Positions 15,075 through 23,197 of a stretch of 48,101 nt of DNA are shown piece by piece (the first letter of the stretch is position 1; the number at the start of each line of letters is the position of its first letter). The position numbers were made by a program, and so were the translations under genes. Below the pieces are notes generated by a model, which saw only the letters and a list, made by a program, of their open reading frames with translations, had not been told where the DNA came from and ran no database searches. Source of the stretch: an uncultured Bacteroidales bacterium (GTDB lineage Bacteria; Bacteroidota; Bacteroidia; Bacteroidales; Bacteroidaceae); the NCBI GenBank assembly GCA_902798615.1, contig CADBXL010000038.1, positions 1-48,101 on the forward strand. Reading direction: 5' to 3'.

Positions 15075-17484
15075 TATGCTTTTGTTTCTTGTCGAGGATA
15101 AGAGGCTGCATCCACAACGGACGTGCAGGAGCATCACCCTTTTCAAGCCTCTTCTGCCATTCTTCGTCGGTATAGCGTTGATTAAGTGGATTGACGAACT
15201 CATAATAGCTGAACGTAGCACCTCTTGTAAGGAAGATTTTACCGTCGATAACCACAGTAACATAAATGATATCCGCATTACCAGTAGCCTCAGAAAGTAT
15301 TCCGCTCTTCTTACAACCAAGCACATTACGGGTAAACACATCGGCAACAAGTGCTACGGAACGATCTGCGCCCTTCACCTCATCCCAGCGACCAAGTTCT
15401 GAATCTGGTTCTATTACACTCAGCGTGAACCATTCAAGAGAACTTCCCATGTGTCTGATCTCTCCATATTCCTCCTCGCTGAGCATCTTGCCTGCAACTT
15501 CTTTCTTTGAAACCTTTATGCAGAAATCCATATAGTCTTCGAGGGTAGAGGTACGACTTTGCAGAGCCTCGGTCATAAGTCCGTTCTTTGTCAGAAGCGT
15601 CTTTGTCAAGTCAAGCATATCCTTCATTTTTTGCCAGAAATCAAGGTTTGGCTCCACATATCCCATACGGATAGGATCAGGGAATTCTCCGCCGCCACCG
15701 CACTCTGCGCAGATAGGTTGCTCGGCATAGAGGATGGCATCGTGTTTCAGTTCAGCCCATGAGGCAAGTGCCGTGTTGAGATTTTTACGCTGCCATGAGT
15801 CTGTCTTCATATAGTCAGGATAGTCCTTGTTCGTTTTCTGGAGTTGCACAAGGCATTGCATCCATTTGTTATACATGGATTTGTTCCAATCAGCGAACTT
15901 CGACATCTTCGCTTTCATCTTCTTCATTTCGTTGGCATAGCCCTTCCAGTTGTCGGCATCCTGATAGTACTCGGCATTGAGTCTGTCGGCAGCATCAACA
16001 CCGAAGGCAGAGAATACGTGGAGTCCGCGAGGGAATGGCACCTTGGAATTCGCCTTTTCATCGAACATACGGCTGAGCACATATCCGTCAGGAGTATATC
16101 TCTGTGGCATGAAGTTCATCTTGTTCTCACAATCCTTCGATGGATTCTTCTCGTTCTTCTCTGGAATCTTCGAGGTGATACGATTGCGAGTCTTGAACAG
16201 GGAGGCAAGCTTTGTGTTGATATCCTTCTGGGTAGAGGCATCCACCACCTTGTCAAGTGTCATTATCTTCTTGGCGGTAAGATAGTCTGCCACATCAACC
16301 ACGGCTACGTTATCAGGTTCGCCCATAAGGAAGTCAAGGGCTTTATACACACCAAGTCCCTCCTTTGCCACGTTCTTGTCGATGCTATTAAGCAGATATG
16401 CCATCATAGCAGCCTGCTTCACAGCCTGTTTCTGTTCGCTACAGAAGGTGAAGGTCTGCAACCACATCATAGCCCTGAAATATCTCTCCGACTGCTGATT
16501 ACGTGTATAGTGACCGCGAGGCTTGAAGAGGTCGTAGTTGAAAAGAATCCCTTTACCCATCATTGGAGACATAGTTGCCGTGTAGCCGAACACATTAGAA
16601 ATCTCCTGTTCTGCTTTTCCCTTATATGAATCTGGGACTTCAAGATGTTCACCTGTAAGAAGCTCGTTCGCTACGGCAAAGTAAGTGGCATTGAACTCAG
16701 CCAAATCCTTTATCTCTTCATCGGAAGAACTGGATGCTATCTCCATCGCCTTCTTATACATAGCCGTGTTCAACGCACTCATACGAGGTATGAAGCAATG
16801 TTTCTCAAGCGATTTTAGTACATACGAGAAATACATGTGGTATGCCTGAAGAAACACATCTGTGGTGATATAGTTCGGCATCATGTCATACTCATTTTGC
16901 TCGTATATATTGAAAAGCTGCTCATTCTTCGTTGGGATGATGGCAAAGTTATGATGTGACAGATGACTAAGGAACGGCTTATCCACCTCCTCCATCTGGA
17001 ACATATTAACCGTCATGGCTGGATTTGCAAGTTTCAGACCATCCATATCCGTTATCTGCAACTCCTTCAACTCCTTGATACGTGCGTCAATACGCATGAT
17101 AAAGCCTTTCTCCTCCTTGGAGATACCCGCCTTATTGAAGTCTATCAGCGCGTCGTAGTCGTGCTTTTCCAGATAATCATAGCAACGGTCGAGATACCAT
17201 TTCGTCTTATGGGAGAAAAAAGTGTTTATATCATCTTCCATAAACCACACTCCTTTTAGCGCATAAGGATAATGACGAAGCAATCGCAACTCCATCAATG
17301 TCATATCGCTTATGTCCATGTTCAGGTCAATCTCCCTTGGCAGGAGACTGTCGGTTACAAGGAACGAATGTGGATTGAATTCTACGTTTATTAGTTCTGC
17401 TGCCTCTTCAGGTGAACCCTTACGCACCTCAGAGCAGGATGTCAGCAGTAAGGCTGCTGAGAATAAGAGAATTAGTTTTTTCAT
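15043..17484 (-). CDS. DUF3160 domain lipoprotein
   Basis: The protein has 813 residues. It starts with a lipoprotein signal MKKLILLFSAALLLTSC (cysteine 17). The bulk is a large, mostly helical DUF3160 domain: NEYDMMPNYITTDVFLQAYH, the characteristic early motif, then MYFSYVLKSLEKHCFIPRM and, toward the C-terminus, EQPICAECGGGGEFPDPIRM, GYVEPNLDFW and GRWDEVKGADRSVALVADVFT. No catalytic function is known for DUF3160. The frame extends to 17538, but that extension is read through a dispersed inverted repeat, so the ATG at 17484 just before the hydrophobic segment is chosen. It overlaps the CapA gene by about 31 bp. The small lipoprotein at 17621-18193 precedes it. Confidence 0.85.
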   Translation of the reverse strand: MKKLILLFSAALLLTSCSEVRKGSPEEAAELINVEFNPHSFLVTDSLLPREIDLNMDISDMTLMELRLLRHYPYALKGVWFMEDDINTFFSHKTKWYLDRCYDYLEKHDYDALIDFNKAGISKEEKGFIMRIDARIKELKELQITDMDGLKLANPAMTVNMFQMEEVDKPFLSHLSHHNFAIIPTKNEQLFNIYEQNEYDMMPNYITTDVFLQAYHMYFSYVLKSLEKHCFIPRMSALNTAMYKKAMEIASSSSDEEIKDLAEFNATYFAVANELLTGEHLEVPDSYKGKAEQEISNVFGYTATMSPMMGKGILFNYDLFKPRGHYTRNQQSERYFRAMMWLQTFTFCSEQKQAVKQAAMMAYLLNSIDKNVAKEGLGVYKALDFLMGEPDNVAVVDVADYLTAKKIMTLDKVVDASTQKDINTKLASLFKTRNRITSKIPEKNEKNPSKDCENKMNFMPQRYTPDGYVLSRMFDEKANSKVPFPRGLHVFSAFGVDAADRLNAEYYQDADNWKGYANEMKKMKAKMSKFADWNKSMYNKWMQCLVQLQKTNKDYPDYMKTDSWQRKNLNTALASWAELKHDAILYAEQPICAECGGGGEFPDPIRMGYVEPNLDFWQKMKDMLDLTKTLLTKNGLMTEALQSRTSTLEDYMDFCIKVSKKEVAGKMLSEEEYGEIRHMGSSLEWFTLSVIEPDSELGRWDEVKGADRSVALVADVFTRNVLGCKKSGILSEATGNADIIYVTVVIDGKIFLTRGATFSYYEFVNPLNQRYTDEEWQKRLEKGDAPARPLWMQPLILDKKQKHNEEVFYSAGC

Positions 17485-17492
17485 AGGAAAGC

Positions 17493-17654
17493 GGCCTCTC
17501 CCCCCGCCCTCCCCCGTAGGGAGGGAGCCGGAAGTCAAAAGGCGATTCTATTATTTTTTTATTAATTATACATTATTTTATTCTTTGACTAATTATCAAT
17601 CAGGATTTTGGTGCTCCGGCTCACTCCCTACGGGGGAGGGTAGGGGGAGAGGCC
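17493..17654. repeat. Second copy of the long GC-rich inverted repeat
   Basis: The left arm (17493-17531) and right arm (17616-17654) pair with 36 of 39 positions matched. They carry the same cctccctacgggggaggg core as the element at 6488-6611. The 84-bp AT-rich spacer is unrelated to the other copy. The right arm contains the stop codon and last codons of the upstream lipoprotein gene. Confidence 0.85.
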
Positions 17655-18193
17655 ACATACTTCAGTCCAAACCCCTTCAATTGATATAAAACCTCGATGG
17701 TATCGCCGTTTTCCTTGCGCTCCCAGGTATGTACCAGATTGGGCATGGAATCGGTTTCGATCTTGAAGTCGATAAGCGGACATCCGACTCTTGAACCTAA
17801 CCATAGCGGACGGATGAACTGTCCCTTATACAGATGGAAGATGAACAGTCTCTTGTCTTTCTCCGGATGGTATCGCGTAGCCTTGATAGTGCCCACGAGC
17901 ACTTCGGGTATGCTGTCGCCTGTCATATCGCCACAAGTAAAGCGATATACAGGATAGTCCAATGCCCACGAATCTACCACACTATCACCCTTGAGATGCT
18001 CTATACGGTTAGTAGAATCCGTGACAGAAACAAGTCTGAGAATGCCCTCGCCCATAGCACAACGATACTGGCATGTAACAGAATCTATCTGCATCATGCT
18101 ATATTCGCGCGTTGCCTCTTTCTGCTTATGCCCACAACATATTAGGGTACACAGCAAATATACCGTTATTATCGTCTTAGCTATTAGGCGCAT
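17621..18193 (-). CDS. Small lipoprotein of unknown function, FG-GAP-like segment
   Basis: The protein has 190 residues. The lipoprotein signal is MRLIAKTIITVYLLCTLICC, with the modified cysteine at 19 or 20. The middle contains YRFTCGDMTGDSIPEVLVG, a D-x-x-G-D-x-x-P-E pattern reminiscent of FG-GAP/VCBS beta-propeller repeats, then LFIFHLYKGQFIRPLWLGS. I do not recognise a named family. It is the first gene of the cluster with the DUF3160 and CapA-like lipoproteins, so a shared envelope role is inferred. The last residues (SPPTLPRRE) are encoded by the right arm of the inverted repeat at 17493-17654, so the original C-terminus may have been replaced. A -7 box lies at 18215-18222. Confidence 0.7.
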   Translation of the reverse strand: MRLIAKTIITVYLLCTLICCGHKQKEATREYSMMQIDSVTCQYRCAMGEGILRLVSVTDSTNRIEHLKGDSVVDSWALDYPVYRFTCGDMTGDSIPEVLVGTIKATRYHPEKDKRLFIFHLYKGQFIRPLWLGSRVGCPLIDFKIETDSMPNLVHTWERKENGDTIEVLYQLKGFGLKYVASPPTLPRRE

Positions 18194-18214
18194 CTTATTT
18201 TATTAATTTACTTG

Positions 18215-18222
18215 CAAAATTA
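18215..18222 (-). promoter_or_regulatory. -7 box of the lipoprotein/DUF3160/CapA cluster
   Basis: Minus-strand TAATTTTG fits TAnnTTTG, 22 bp before the ATG at 18193. Confidence 0.45.
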
Positions 18223-18334
18223 ATAAAATCCCATAAATCCACAAACAAATTCGCCTTTATCTCACTCCATAACTTCAAAAAAGATGAAAGTTGGCAATGA
18301 AATAAAGGCGAGAATCGAAATTTCAGGTATCAAT

Positions 18335-18478
18335 CTACCTCATAAACGAATTACCACGGCGCACATTCGTGCACCATTTGTTCATCGTGACCTTATCACG
18401 AAGAAATTGCTGTGCTTTCCAGATGCTGAGGGGCTTAGACTCAGTCTGTTCTTTTTGTGTATTGTTAAGGTCTTTCAT
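18335..18478 (-). CDS. Possible 47-residue basic small protein
   Basis: This ATG-to-TAG frame starts MKDLNNTQKEQTE and ends with WCTNVRRGNSFMR. It is hydrophilic, rich in Lys/Arg/Asn/Gln, with two tryptophans and one cysteine and no membrane segment. A -7 box TATTTTTG lies at 18505-18512, about 26 bp before the ATG, which is the arrangement seen for real genes here. The frame is isolated between the lipoprotein cluster and the sigma/anti-sigma operon. I do not recognise a family. The opposite-strand ORF over the same bases (18284-18520) has no promoter and a less protein-like composition. Confidence 0.5.
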   Translation of the reverse strand: MKDLNNTQKEQTESKPLSIWKAQQFLRDKVTMNKWCTNVRRGNSFMR

Positions 18479-18504
18479 ACTAGAATAGTTTTATTAGTCA
18501 TTCG

Positions 18505-18512
18505 CAAAAATA
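18505..18512 (-). promoter_or_regulatory. -7 box of the 47-codon ORF
   Basis: Minus-strand TATTTTTG matches TAnnTTTG. No -33 element is clear. Confidence 0.35.
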
Positions 18513-18630
18513 TGAAATAAAATCCATATTAACGATAAAAAACTCAACAAACATTCAAAGTTTCCGCTTATTTGCTAAATTCTGCAATGTGTACTTAACA
18601 TTCTGTACACCTTATGTATATAATAGCAGA

Positions 18631-18670
18631 AAGTTGAAAGTAGAGGTTAGAAACCTGCAACTTTCAACTT
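18631..18670. terminator. Stem-loop downstream of the sigma/anti-sigma operon
   Basis: The 11-bp arms aagttgaaagt (18631-18641) and its complement (18660-18670) enclose a smaller aggtt/aacct stem. There is no long T tract. It lies about 85 bp past the anti-sigma stop and could terminate that operon. Confidence 0.5.
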
Positions 18671-18752
18671 ATCTGGTATCAGTCGGACTAGTTTTCACAA
18701 GCTATCGCAACTGAGTTTTAGTAAACAAGAAAATTATTTAAAAGCTTAGAAA

Positions 18753-19229
18753 TTATCTTACTAATGTGGACGCCTTGATAGAGTCAATCTTTGAGGAGTC
18801 TGCCATCGCTACGCTGTTGGCTGTGTTGATGGTGATTGAGTCCTTGGTGTGTGAAGCAGCGAACTGCTGTGCGTCCTGAAGAGCCTCGCGCTGGTATGGC
18901 ATTTGTGCTGCAAGTCCGAGAGATAGGATGATACCTACTACTGCGGCAGCCTTGTAGAGAGGGCGGAGGCGGCTTTGCATGGTTATTGTGCGTGCCTTTA
19001 CATGCTTTGGCTCATCGTCTATGAGAGTAAGCATACGCTCGTCGAAATCAGAGCTGAGGTGTGCTTCTTCCATGCCAGACTGCTCATACATGAACAAGTC
19101 GCGATAAGGCAACAGAGTCACCGGCACGTCCTTCTGTGAGAAGAATGTGCGCAAGATACGTTCCTCTTCCAAAGAGGTCTCGCACTTGAAGTAGCGCTCT
19201 AAGAGTTGTTCAATGTATTTATAGTCCAT
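18753..19229 (-). CDS. Probable membrane anti-sigma factor
   Basis: The protein has 158 residues. The N-terminal part (IEQLLERYFKCETSLEEERI) resembles the short cytoplasmic helical domain of Bacteroidales anti-sigma partners. One hydrophobic segment follows (about 92-112, LYKAAAVVGIILSLGLAAQM), and then a short polar periplasmic tail ends in KIDSIKASTLVR. It starts 30 bp after the ECF sigma gene stop, the usual arrangement for a cognate pair. The assignment rests mainly on context and topology. Confidence 0.7.
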   Translation of the reverse strand: MDYKYIEQLLERYFKCETSLEEERILRTFFSQKDVPVTLLPYRDLFMYEQSGMEEAHLSSDFDERMLTLIDDEPKHVKARTITMQSRLRPLYKAAAVVGIILSLGLAAQMPYQREALQDAQQFAASHTKDSITINTANSVAMADSSKIDSIKASTLVR

Positions 19230-19259
19230 TTTTTTATATTTTTAGCGGCTCAAAGCCAC

Positions 19260-19781
19260 TTATTTGTTTTGTAGTGAATCATATGTTTTCTTGATGAACT
19301 GTCGGGCTCGGAAGATGTTTATCTTCACTTGGTCTTCGCTTATCTGCATGATAGCGGCGATTTCCTTGTACGACTTATCCTCGAAATCTCGCAGTTGCAT
19401 TGCTGTGCGTTGTTTCTCGGGAAGGGAGTTCATCAAATCGCGAACCATTGCGATGCGTTCCTTTTCCATCATCTGCTCATACGGGGTATGAGCGTTGTGT
19501 GTCAGATGTTGGGCGTTGGTGGATAGAGGTTCATCCAAAGAAACTGTGCGATGTATGTCTTGTTTCCTAAGAACATCGAGCGCCATGTTTCGCGCTATTG
19601 TCAACGCCCAGCCTTCGAGGGATTCTATCTCGTCCCATTGATCGCGTCGGTTCCAGATCTTTATCAGTGTCTCCTGCACAACATCCTCTGCATCCTGCTG
19701 GTTGAGCGTGATGCGGAAGGCAAGCCTGAAGAGCTTGTCTTTCATTGGAAGTACGTCGGTCTTGAAACTGATATTCTTCAT
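19260..19781 (-). CDS. ECF RNA polymerase sigma factor (sigma-70 family)
   Basis: The protein has 173 residues with region 2 (KLFRLAFRITLNQQDAEDVV ... QETLIKIW) and region 4 (LMNSLPEKQRTAMQLRDFED ... YKEIAAIMQISEDQVKINIF) joined by a short linker. This size and order define ECF sigma factors. The frame extends to 19817, but that ATG lies within a hairpin and the extra residues are not family-like, so the ATG at 19781 (MKNISFKTDVLP) is preferred. It is followed by the probable anti-sigma gene. The regulon is unknown; no autoregulatory site was identified. Confidence 0.9.
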   Translation of the reverse strand: MKNISFKTDVLPMKDKLFRLAFRITLNQQDAEDVVQETLIKIWNRRDQWDEIESLEGWALTIARNMALDVLRKQDIHRTVSLDEPLSTNAQHLTHNAHTPYEQMMEKERIAMVRDLMNSLPEKQRTAMQLRDFEDKSYKEIAAIMQISEDQVKINIFRARQFIKKTYDSLQNK

Positions 19782-19808
19782 CTGTGCTCTGATTGAAAGA
19801 CTATAATA

Positions 19809-19835
19809 AAAGGGCAAAAGTTACATTTGCCCTTT
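19809..19835. terminator. Hairpin between argB and the sigma gene
   Basis: A perfect 10-bp stem, aaagggcaaa (19809-19818) and tttgcccttt (19826-19835), encloses the loop agttaca. It could terminate topA-aroK-speA-argB, or it could be an operator covering the sigma-factor promoter region, where an imperfect -7-like TAACTTTTG lies. Confidence 0.5.
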
Positions 19836-19875
19836 ATTTTTTAACTTATTTTTACACTTCTACTACAAAAACTCT

Positions 19876-19950
19876 AATAAAAAGACTTTAGCCTTTAGAC
19901 CTTAGACCTTTGTCCTTTGTCTTTAGACTTTAGCCCTTTGACTTTAGCCC
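19876..19950. repeat. Degenerate heptamer series downstream of argB
   Basis: This is a run of ctttag-, cctttg- and ctttgac-like units (for example cctttagaccttagaccttt) without coding potential. A related series lies at 15001-15045, where it is translated as part of the CapA-like protein. Confidence 0.6.
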
Positions 19951-20751
19951 TTACTTGCTAATGATAGTGCCGTGATTGCCGTCAATGGCTGTGGCGAGGG
20001 TGATGATAACCCTTGAAACGCCTGCATCGACTGCTGCGAGGGCATTCTCTATCTTTGGCAGCATACCGCCAGAGATTGTTCCGTCGGCCTTATAGCGCTC
20101 GAAGTCTGCGTGGTTGATGGTCGGAATTACGCTGTCATCATCATCAGGATTGCTGAGCACGCCTTTCTTCTCGAAAGAGTAGATGAGCGTTGTCTCATAG
20201 CCTTCAGCTGCAAGAGCCTTGGCTGTCTCAGAAGCCATTGTATCGGCGTTGGTGTTGAGGATATTTCCCTTTCCATCGTGTGTGAGAGGGGCGATGACAG
20301 GAACAACGCCCTGCTGTATTAGGCTTGCGAGCGCTTTGCCGTCAGCACGATCCACATCGCCTACGAAACCGAAGTCAACCATCTTCTCCTCGCCGTCAAC
20401 CTCCATCTTCTTCAAAGGGCGCTTGTGTGAACGGATAACATCCATATCTGCGCCTGTGAGACCAATGGCATTGACATTATTTGCCTGAAGCTTGGCTACA
20501 AGGTTCTTGTTTACAAGTCCGCCATAAACCATTGTTACAACCTCAAGCATCTGGGCATCGGTAACGCGGCGACCGCCTACCATGACGCTCTCTATGCCGA
20601 GTGAGGCTGCTACCTTAGTGGCACGGCGACCACCTCCGTGTACGAGAATCTTTGCACCTTCAATCTTACTGAAGTTATCGAGGAGAGCATCAAGTTGAGC
20701 AGCATCCTCAACAACAGCACCTCCTACCTTTACTATAGTGATTTTCTTCAT
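19951..20751 (-). CDS. argB: N-acetyl- (or N-succinyl-) glutamate kinase
   Basis: The protein has 266 residues of the amino-acid-kinase fold: VKVGGAV (residues 7-13), the KILVHGGGRRATKV phosphate-binding segment, VGGRRVTD, GFVGDV, NTNADTMAS and the C-terminal ISGGMLPKIENAL. It phosphorylates the gamma-carboxyl of the acylated glutamate in arginine synthesis. Bacteroidota have been reported to use succinylated intermediates in this pathway, so the acyl group may be succinyl; the sequence cannot settle this. The gene starts 26 bp after the speA stop and is the last of the topA-aroK-speA-argB unit. It sits next to an arginine-consuming decarboxylase. Confidence 0.93.
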   Translation of the reverse strand: MKKITIVKVGGAVVEDAAQLDALLDNFSKIEGAKILVHGGGRRATKVAASLGIESVMVGGRRVTDAQMLEVVTMVYGGLVNKNLVAKLQANNVNAIGLTGADMDVIRSHKRPLKKMEVDGEEKMVDFGFVGDVDRADGKALASLIQQGVVPVIAPLTHDGKGNILNTNADTMASETAKALAAEGYETTLIYSFEKKGVLSNPDDDDSVIPTINHADFERYKADGTISGGMLPKIENALAAVDAGVSRVIITLATAIDGNHGTIISK

Positions 20752-20777
20752 TTTCTTTCTTTTTGCCCTGTGAAAAA

Positions 20778-22670
20778 CTATTCAAGATATGTATAGCCGT
20801 AAAGGCCGGCACGATAGTTCGAGATAAATTCCTTACCCTCTTCGAGCGTGATCTTACCTTCCTTGACTGACTTTGCCACCCAGATCTCAAGACGGCGCAC
20901 AAGGTTCTTTGGTGAATACTGCACATATTCAAGCACATCGGCAACGGTCTCGCCATCTATTGTCTTGTCTATGTGATAGCCATTGTCGTCAACAGAGATA
21001 TGAACGGCGTTGGTATCTCCGAAGAGATTGTGCATATTACCGAGAATCTCCTGATATGCCCCGACAAGGAAAACACCTATATAATAATGTTCGCCATGCT
21101 TGACAGGATGCAAAGGCAGGTAGCTTGTCTGCTGACCGCCATTTACATAAGTAGCCACCTTACCGTCTGAATCGCAGGTGATATCCTGAATCTGTGCCGA
21201 GCGTGTTGGCTGCTCGTCAAGTCGCTGAATAGGCATGATAGGGAAGAGCTGGTCTATGCCCCATGAGTCGGGCATGCTCTGGAAGAGAGAGAAGTTACAG
21301 AAATACTTGTCTGCCATCTGCTTGTCAAGACTGCGAAGCTCATCAGGTACGTGCTTCTGATGGTGTGCAAGTTCTGAAACCTCGTGTGTTATAGCCCAAT
21401 AGAGAGACTCAATTTGTGCACGTGTCTTCAAGTCGATGATACCGTGACGGAAGAGGTCAAGAGCCTCCTCGCGTATATCCTCGGCATCATGCCAGTCCTC
21501 AAGCATAGAGCGGGTAGATAGCTTGTCCCATATCTCCGTGAGGTCATGAACAAGCTGATGGTCATTCTCGTTAGGCTGGAAATCCTCTGGCATCTGAGGG
21601 GCACTCACGCTTTCAAGCACATCGAGAATAAGAACTGAATGATGTGCGGCAAGAGATCGTCCGCCCTCGGATATAAGGGTAGGGTGAGGGATGTTATTCT
21701 TGTCGGCTGCATCAACGAAGGTATATACGCAGTCGTTCACATACTCCTGAATTGAGTAGTTTACAGATGACTCTGAATTACTTGAACGTGTACCGTCATA
21801 GTCAACACCAAGTCCGCCACCGCAATCCACGAACTCAATACCGAAGCCCATCTGATGCAACTGCACGTAGTACTGGGCTGCCTCACGAAGAGCCGTTGAG
21901 ATACGGCGAATCTTGGTAATCTGCGAACCGATATGGAAATGGATGAGTTTCAGACAGTCGCGAAGCCCCATCTTGTCAAGCATCTCAAGTGCGAGAAGAA
22001 GCTCTGACGAGTTAAGACCGAACTTAGAGGCATCACCACCGCTCTCCTGCCATTTTCCTGCACCTGAAGAAGCAAGTTTGATACGTATGCCAAGGTTCGG
22101 ACGCACATTGAGCTTTGCTGCTGTTTCTGCTATGATACGAAGCTCAGGAAGCTTCTCTATGACAAGGAACAGGCGCTTGCCCATCTTCTGTGCAAGCAAA
22201 GCCATCTCGATGAAGTTCTGGTCCTTGTGACCGTTACAGATCACGATAGAGTCAGAATCCATGTGCTGTGCAAGAACGGCATGAAGCTCAGGCTTTGAAC
22301 CGGCTTCAAGTCCGATGTTGTACTTTGCACCATGCGAGATAATCTCCTCAATGACAGGGCGCATCTGGTTCACCTTGATAGGGAACACGATATAGTGGTC
22401 TCCCTTGAAGTTATACTCCTTGGTGGCCTTCTCGAAACATGCTGCCGTTGACTGGATACGAGTATCGAGGATGTCAGGGAAACGCAGCAGCAGAGGTGCG
22501 GAAATATGGGCAGCAGCCAGTTCATCGACCACTTCCTTCAAATCCACCTGGACGTTATTCTTCTTTGGTGTGACATATACATGACCTTTTTCGTTCACAC
22601 CGAAGAAGTTAACACCCCAACCTTTGATGTTGTAGATCTCCTTAGAGTCTTCTATCGTCCATTTCTTCAT
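20778..22670 (-). CDS. speA: Biosynthetic arginine decarboxylase
   Basis: The protein has 630 residues of the fold-III, alanine-racemase-like PLP decarboxylase family. The PLP lysine is K99 in HYIVFPIKVNQM. The glycine-rich phosphate-binding segment is FVDCGGGLGVDYDGT, and the catalytic cysteine region is QDITCDSDGKV. It forms agmatine from arginine, leading to putrescine and spermidine. The ATG overlaps the aroK stop as ATGA (22667-22670). The length is normal for SpeA. Confidence 0.96.
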   Translation of the reverse strand: MKKWTIEDSKEIYNIKGWGVNFFGVNEKGHVYVTPKKNNVQVDLKEVVDELAAAHISAPLLLRFPDILDTRIQSTAACFEKATKEYNFKGDHYIVFPIKVNQMRPVIEEIISHGAKYNIGLEAGSKPELHAVLAQHMDSDSIVICNGHKDQNFIEMALLAQKMGKRLFLVIEKLPELRIIAETAAKLNVRPNLGIRIKLASSGAGKWQESGGDASKFGLNSSELLLALEMLDKMGLRDCLKLIHFHIGSQITKIRRISTALREAAQYYVQLHQMGFGIEFVDCGGGLGVDYDGTRSSNSESSVNYSIQEYVNDCVYTFVDAADKNNIPHPTLISEGGRSLAAHHSVLILDVLESVSAPQMPEDFQPNENDHQLVHDLTEIWDKLSTRSMLEDWHDAEDIREEALDLFRHGIIDLKTRAQIESLYWAITHEVSELAHHQKHVPDELRSLDKQMADKYFCNFSLFQSMPDSWGIDQLFPIMPIQRLDEQPTRSAQIQDITCDSDGKVATYVNGGQQTSYLPLHPVKHGEHYYIGVFLVGAYQEILGNMHNLFGDTNAVHISVDDNGYHIDKTIDGETVADVLEYVQYSPKNLVRRLEIWVAKSVKEGKITLEEGKEFISNYRAGLYGYTYLE

Positions 22671-23197
22671 TTCTGTCCAATTAATTCTTTTGCTTTTTCA
22701 ACAGAGATAGATATCTTTTCCGGACTCTCCATGAGGGTTACATCCAGAATATGCTTAGCCTTCATATAGAATTGCTCACGATATGCAAGCTGCTCCTTTA
22801 TAAAGGCAAGGAGTTCATCCTTTGTCTTGTTTGCTATGAGAGGGCGCACCGACCTGCCCATCTGCAAATGGGCGTAGAGCACTTCCGGGGTTGCCTTCAG
22901 GTAGATTACATCGGAGTTTTCGTTCATGTAATCCATATTGTCAAAGAAACATGGAGTACCGCCACCGCAACTGATTACTACATCTTCAAACTCTGCCACC
23001 TCATGAAGCATGTTCCGTTCTATTATGCGGAAACCTTCCTCTCCGCGCTCTTCGAAGATCTGTGATATCTTCTTGCGCATACGGCTCTCAATATACCAGT
23101 CGAGGTCATAGAATGGAAGTTCGAGATCCTTGGCAAGCTGCTTGCCGACGGTGGTCTTTCCCGCCCCCATATATCCGATAAGGATTATTCGCTTCAT
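22667..23197 (-). CDS. aroK: Shikimate kinase
   Basis: The protein has 176 residues: a P-loop GYMGAGKTT near the N-terminus, DLDWYIE (the DxD for Mg2+ and substrate), and SCGGGTP (Walker-B-like, shikimate binding), with the lid around MGRSVRPLI. It phosphorylates shikimate in chorismate synthesis. The frame opens to 23236, but the ATG at 23197 overlaps the topA stop as ATGA and gives the normal family length. The next gene, speA, overlaps the aroK stop in the same way, so translation is probably coupled along the operon. Confidence 0.94.
   Translation of the reverse strand: MKRIILIGYMGAGKTTVGKQLAKDLELPFYDLDWYIESRMRKKISQIFEERGEEGFRIIERNMLHEVAEFEDVVISCGGGTPCFFDNMDYMNENSDVIYLKATPEVLYAHLQMGRSVRPLIANKTKDELLAFIKEQLAYREQFYMKAKHILDVTLMESPEKISISVEKAKELIGQK

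Noticed and set aside
14025-15350. Full-length 441-codon frame for the CapA-like gene
   Set aside because: Its first 92 codons overlap the DUF3160 gene in another frame and carry no recognisable signal or domain.
17485-17538. Longer start for the DUF3160 protein
   Set aside because: The extra residues are translated from the inverted repeat and would place the lipoprotein signal internally.
18284-18520. 78-codon plus-strand ORF overlapping the 47-codon minus-strand ORF
   Set aside because: It has no -7 box in position and a composition unlike other proteins here. The opposite strand has the better promoter and frame.
19876-19950. Attenuator or leader peptide region linked to argB
   Set aside because: It lies downstream of argB, has no arginine-rich ORF, and is a simple degenerate repeat.
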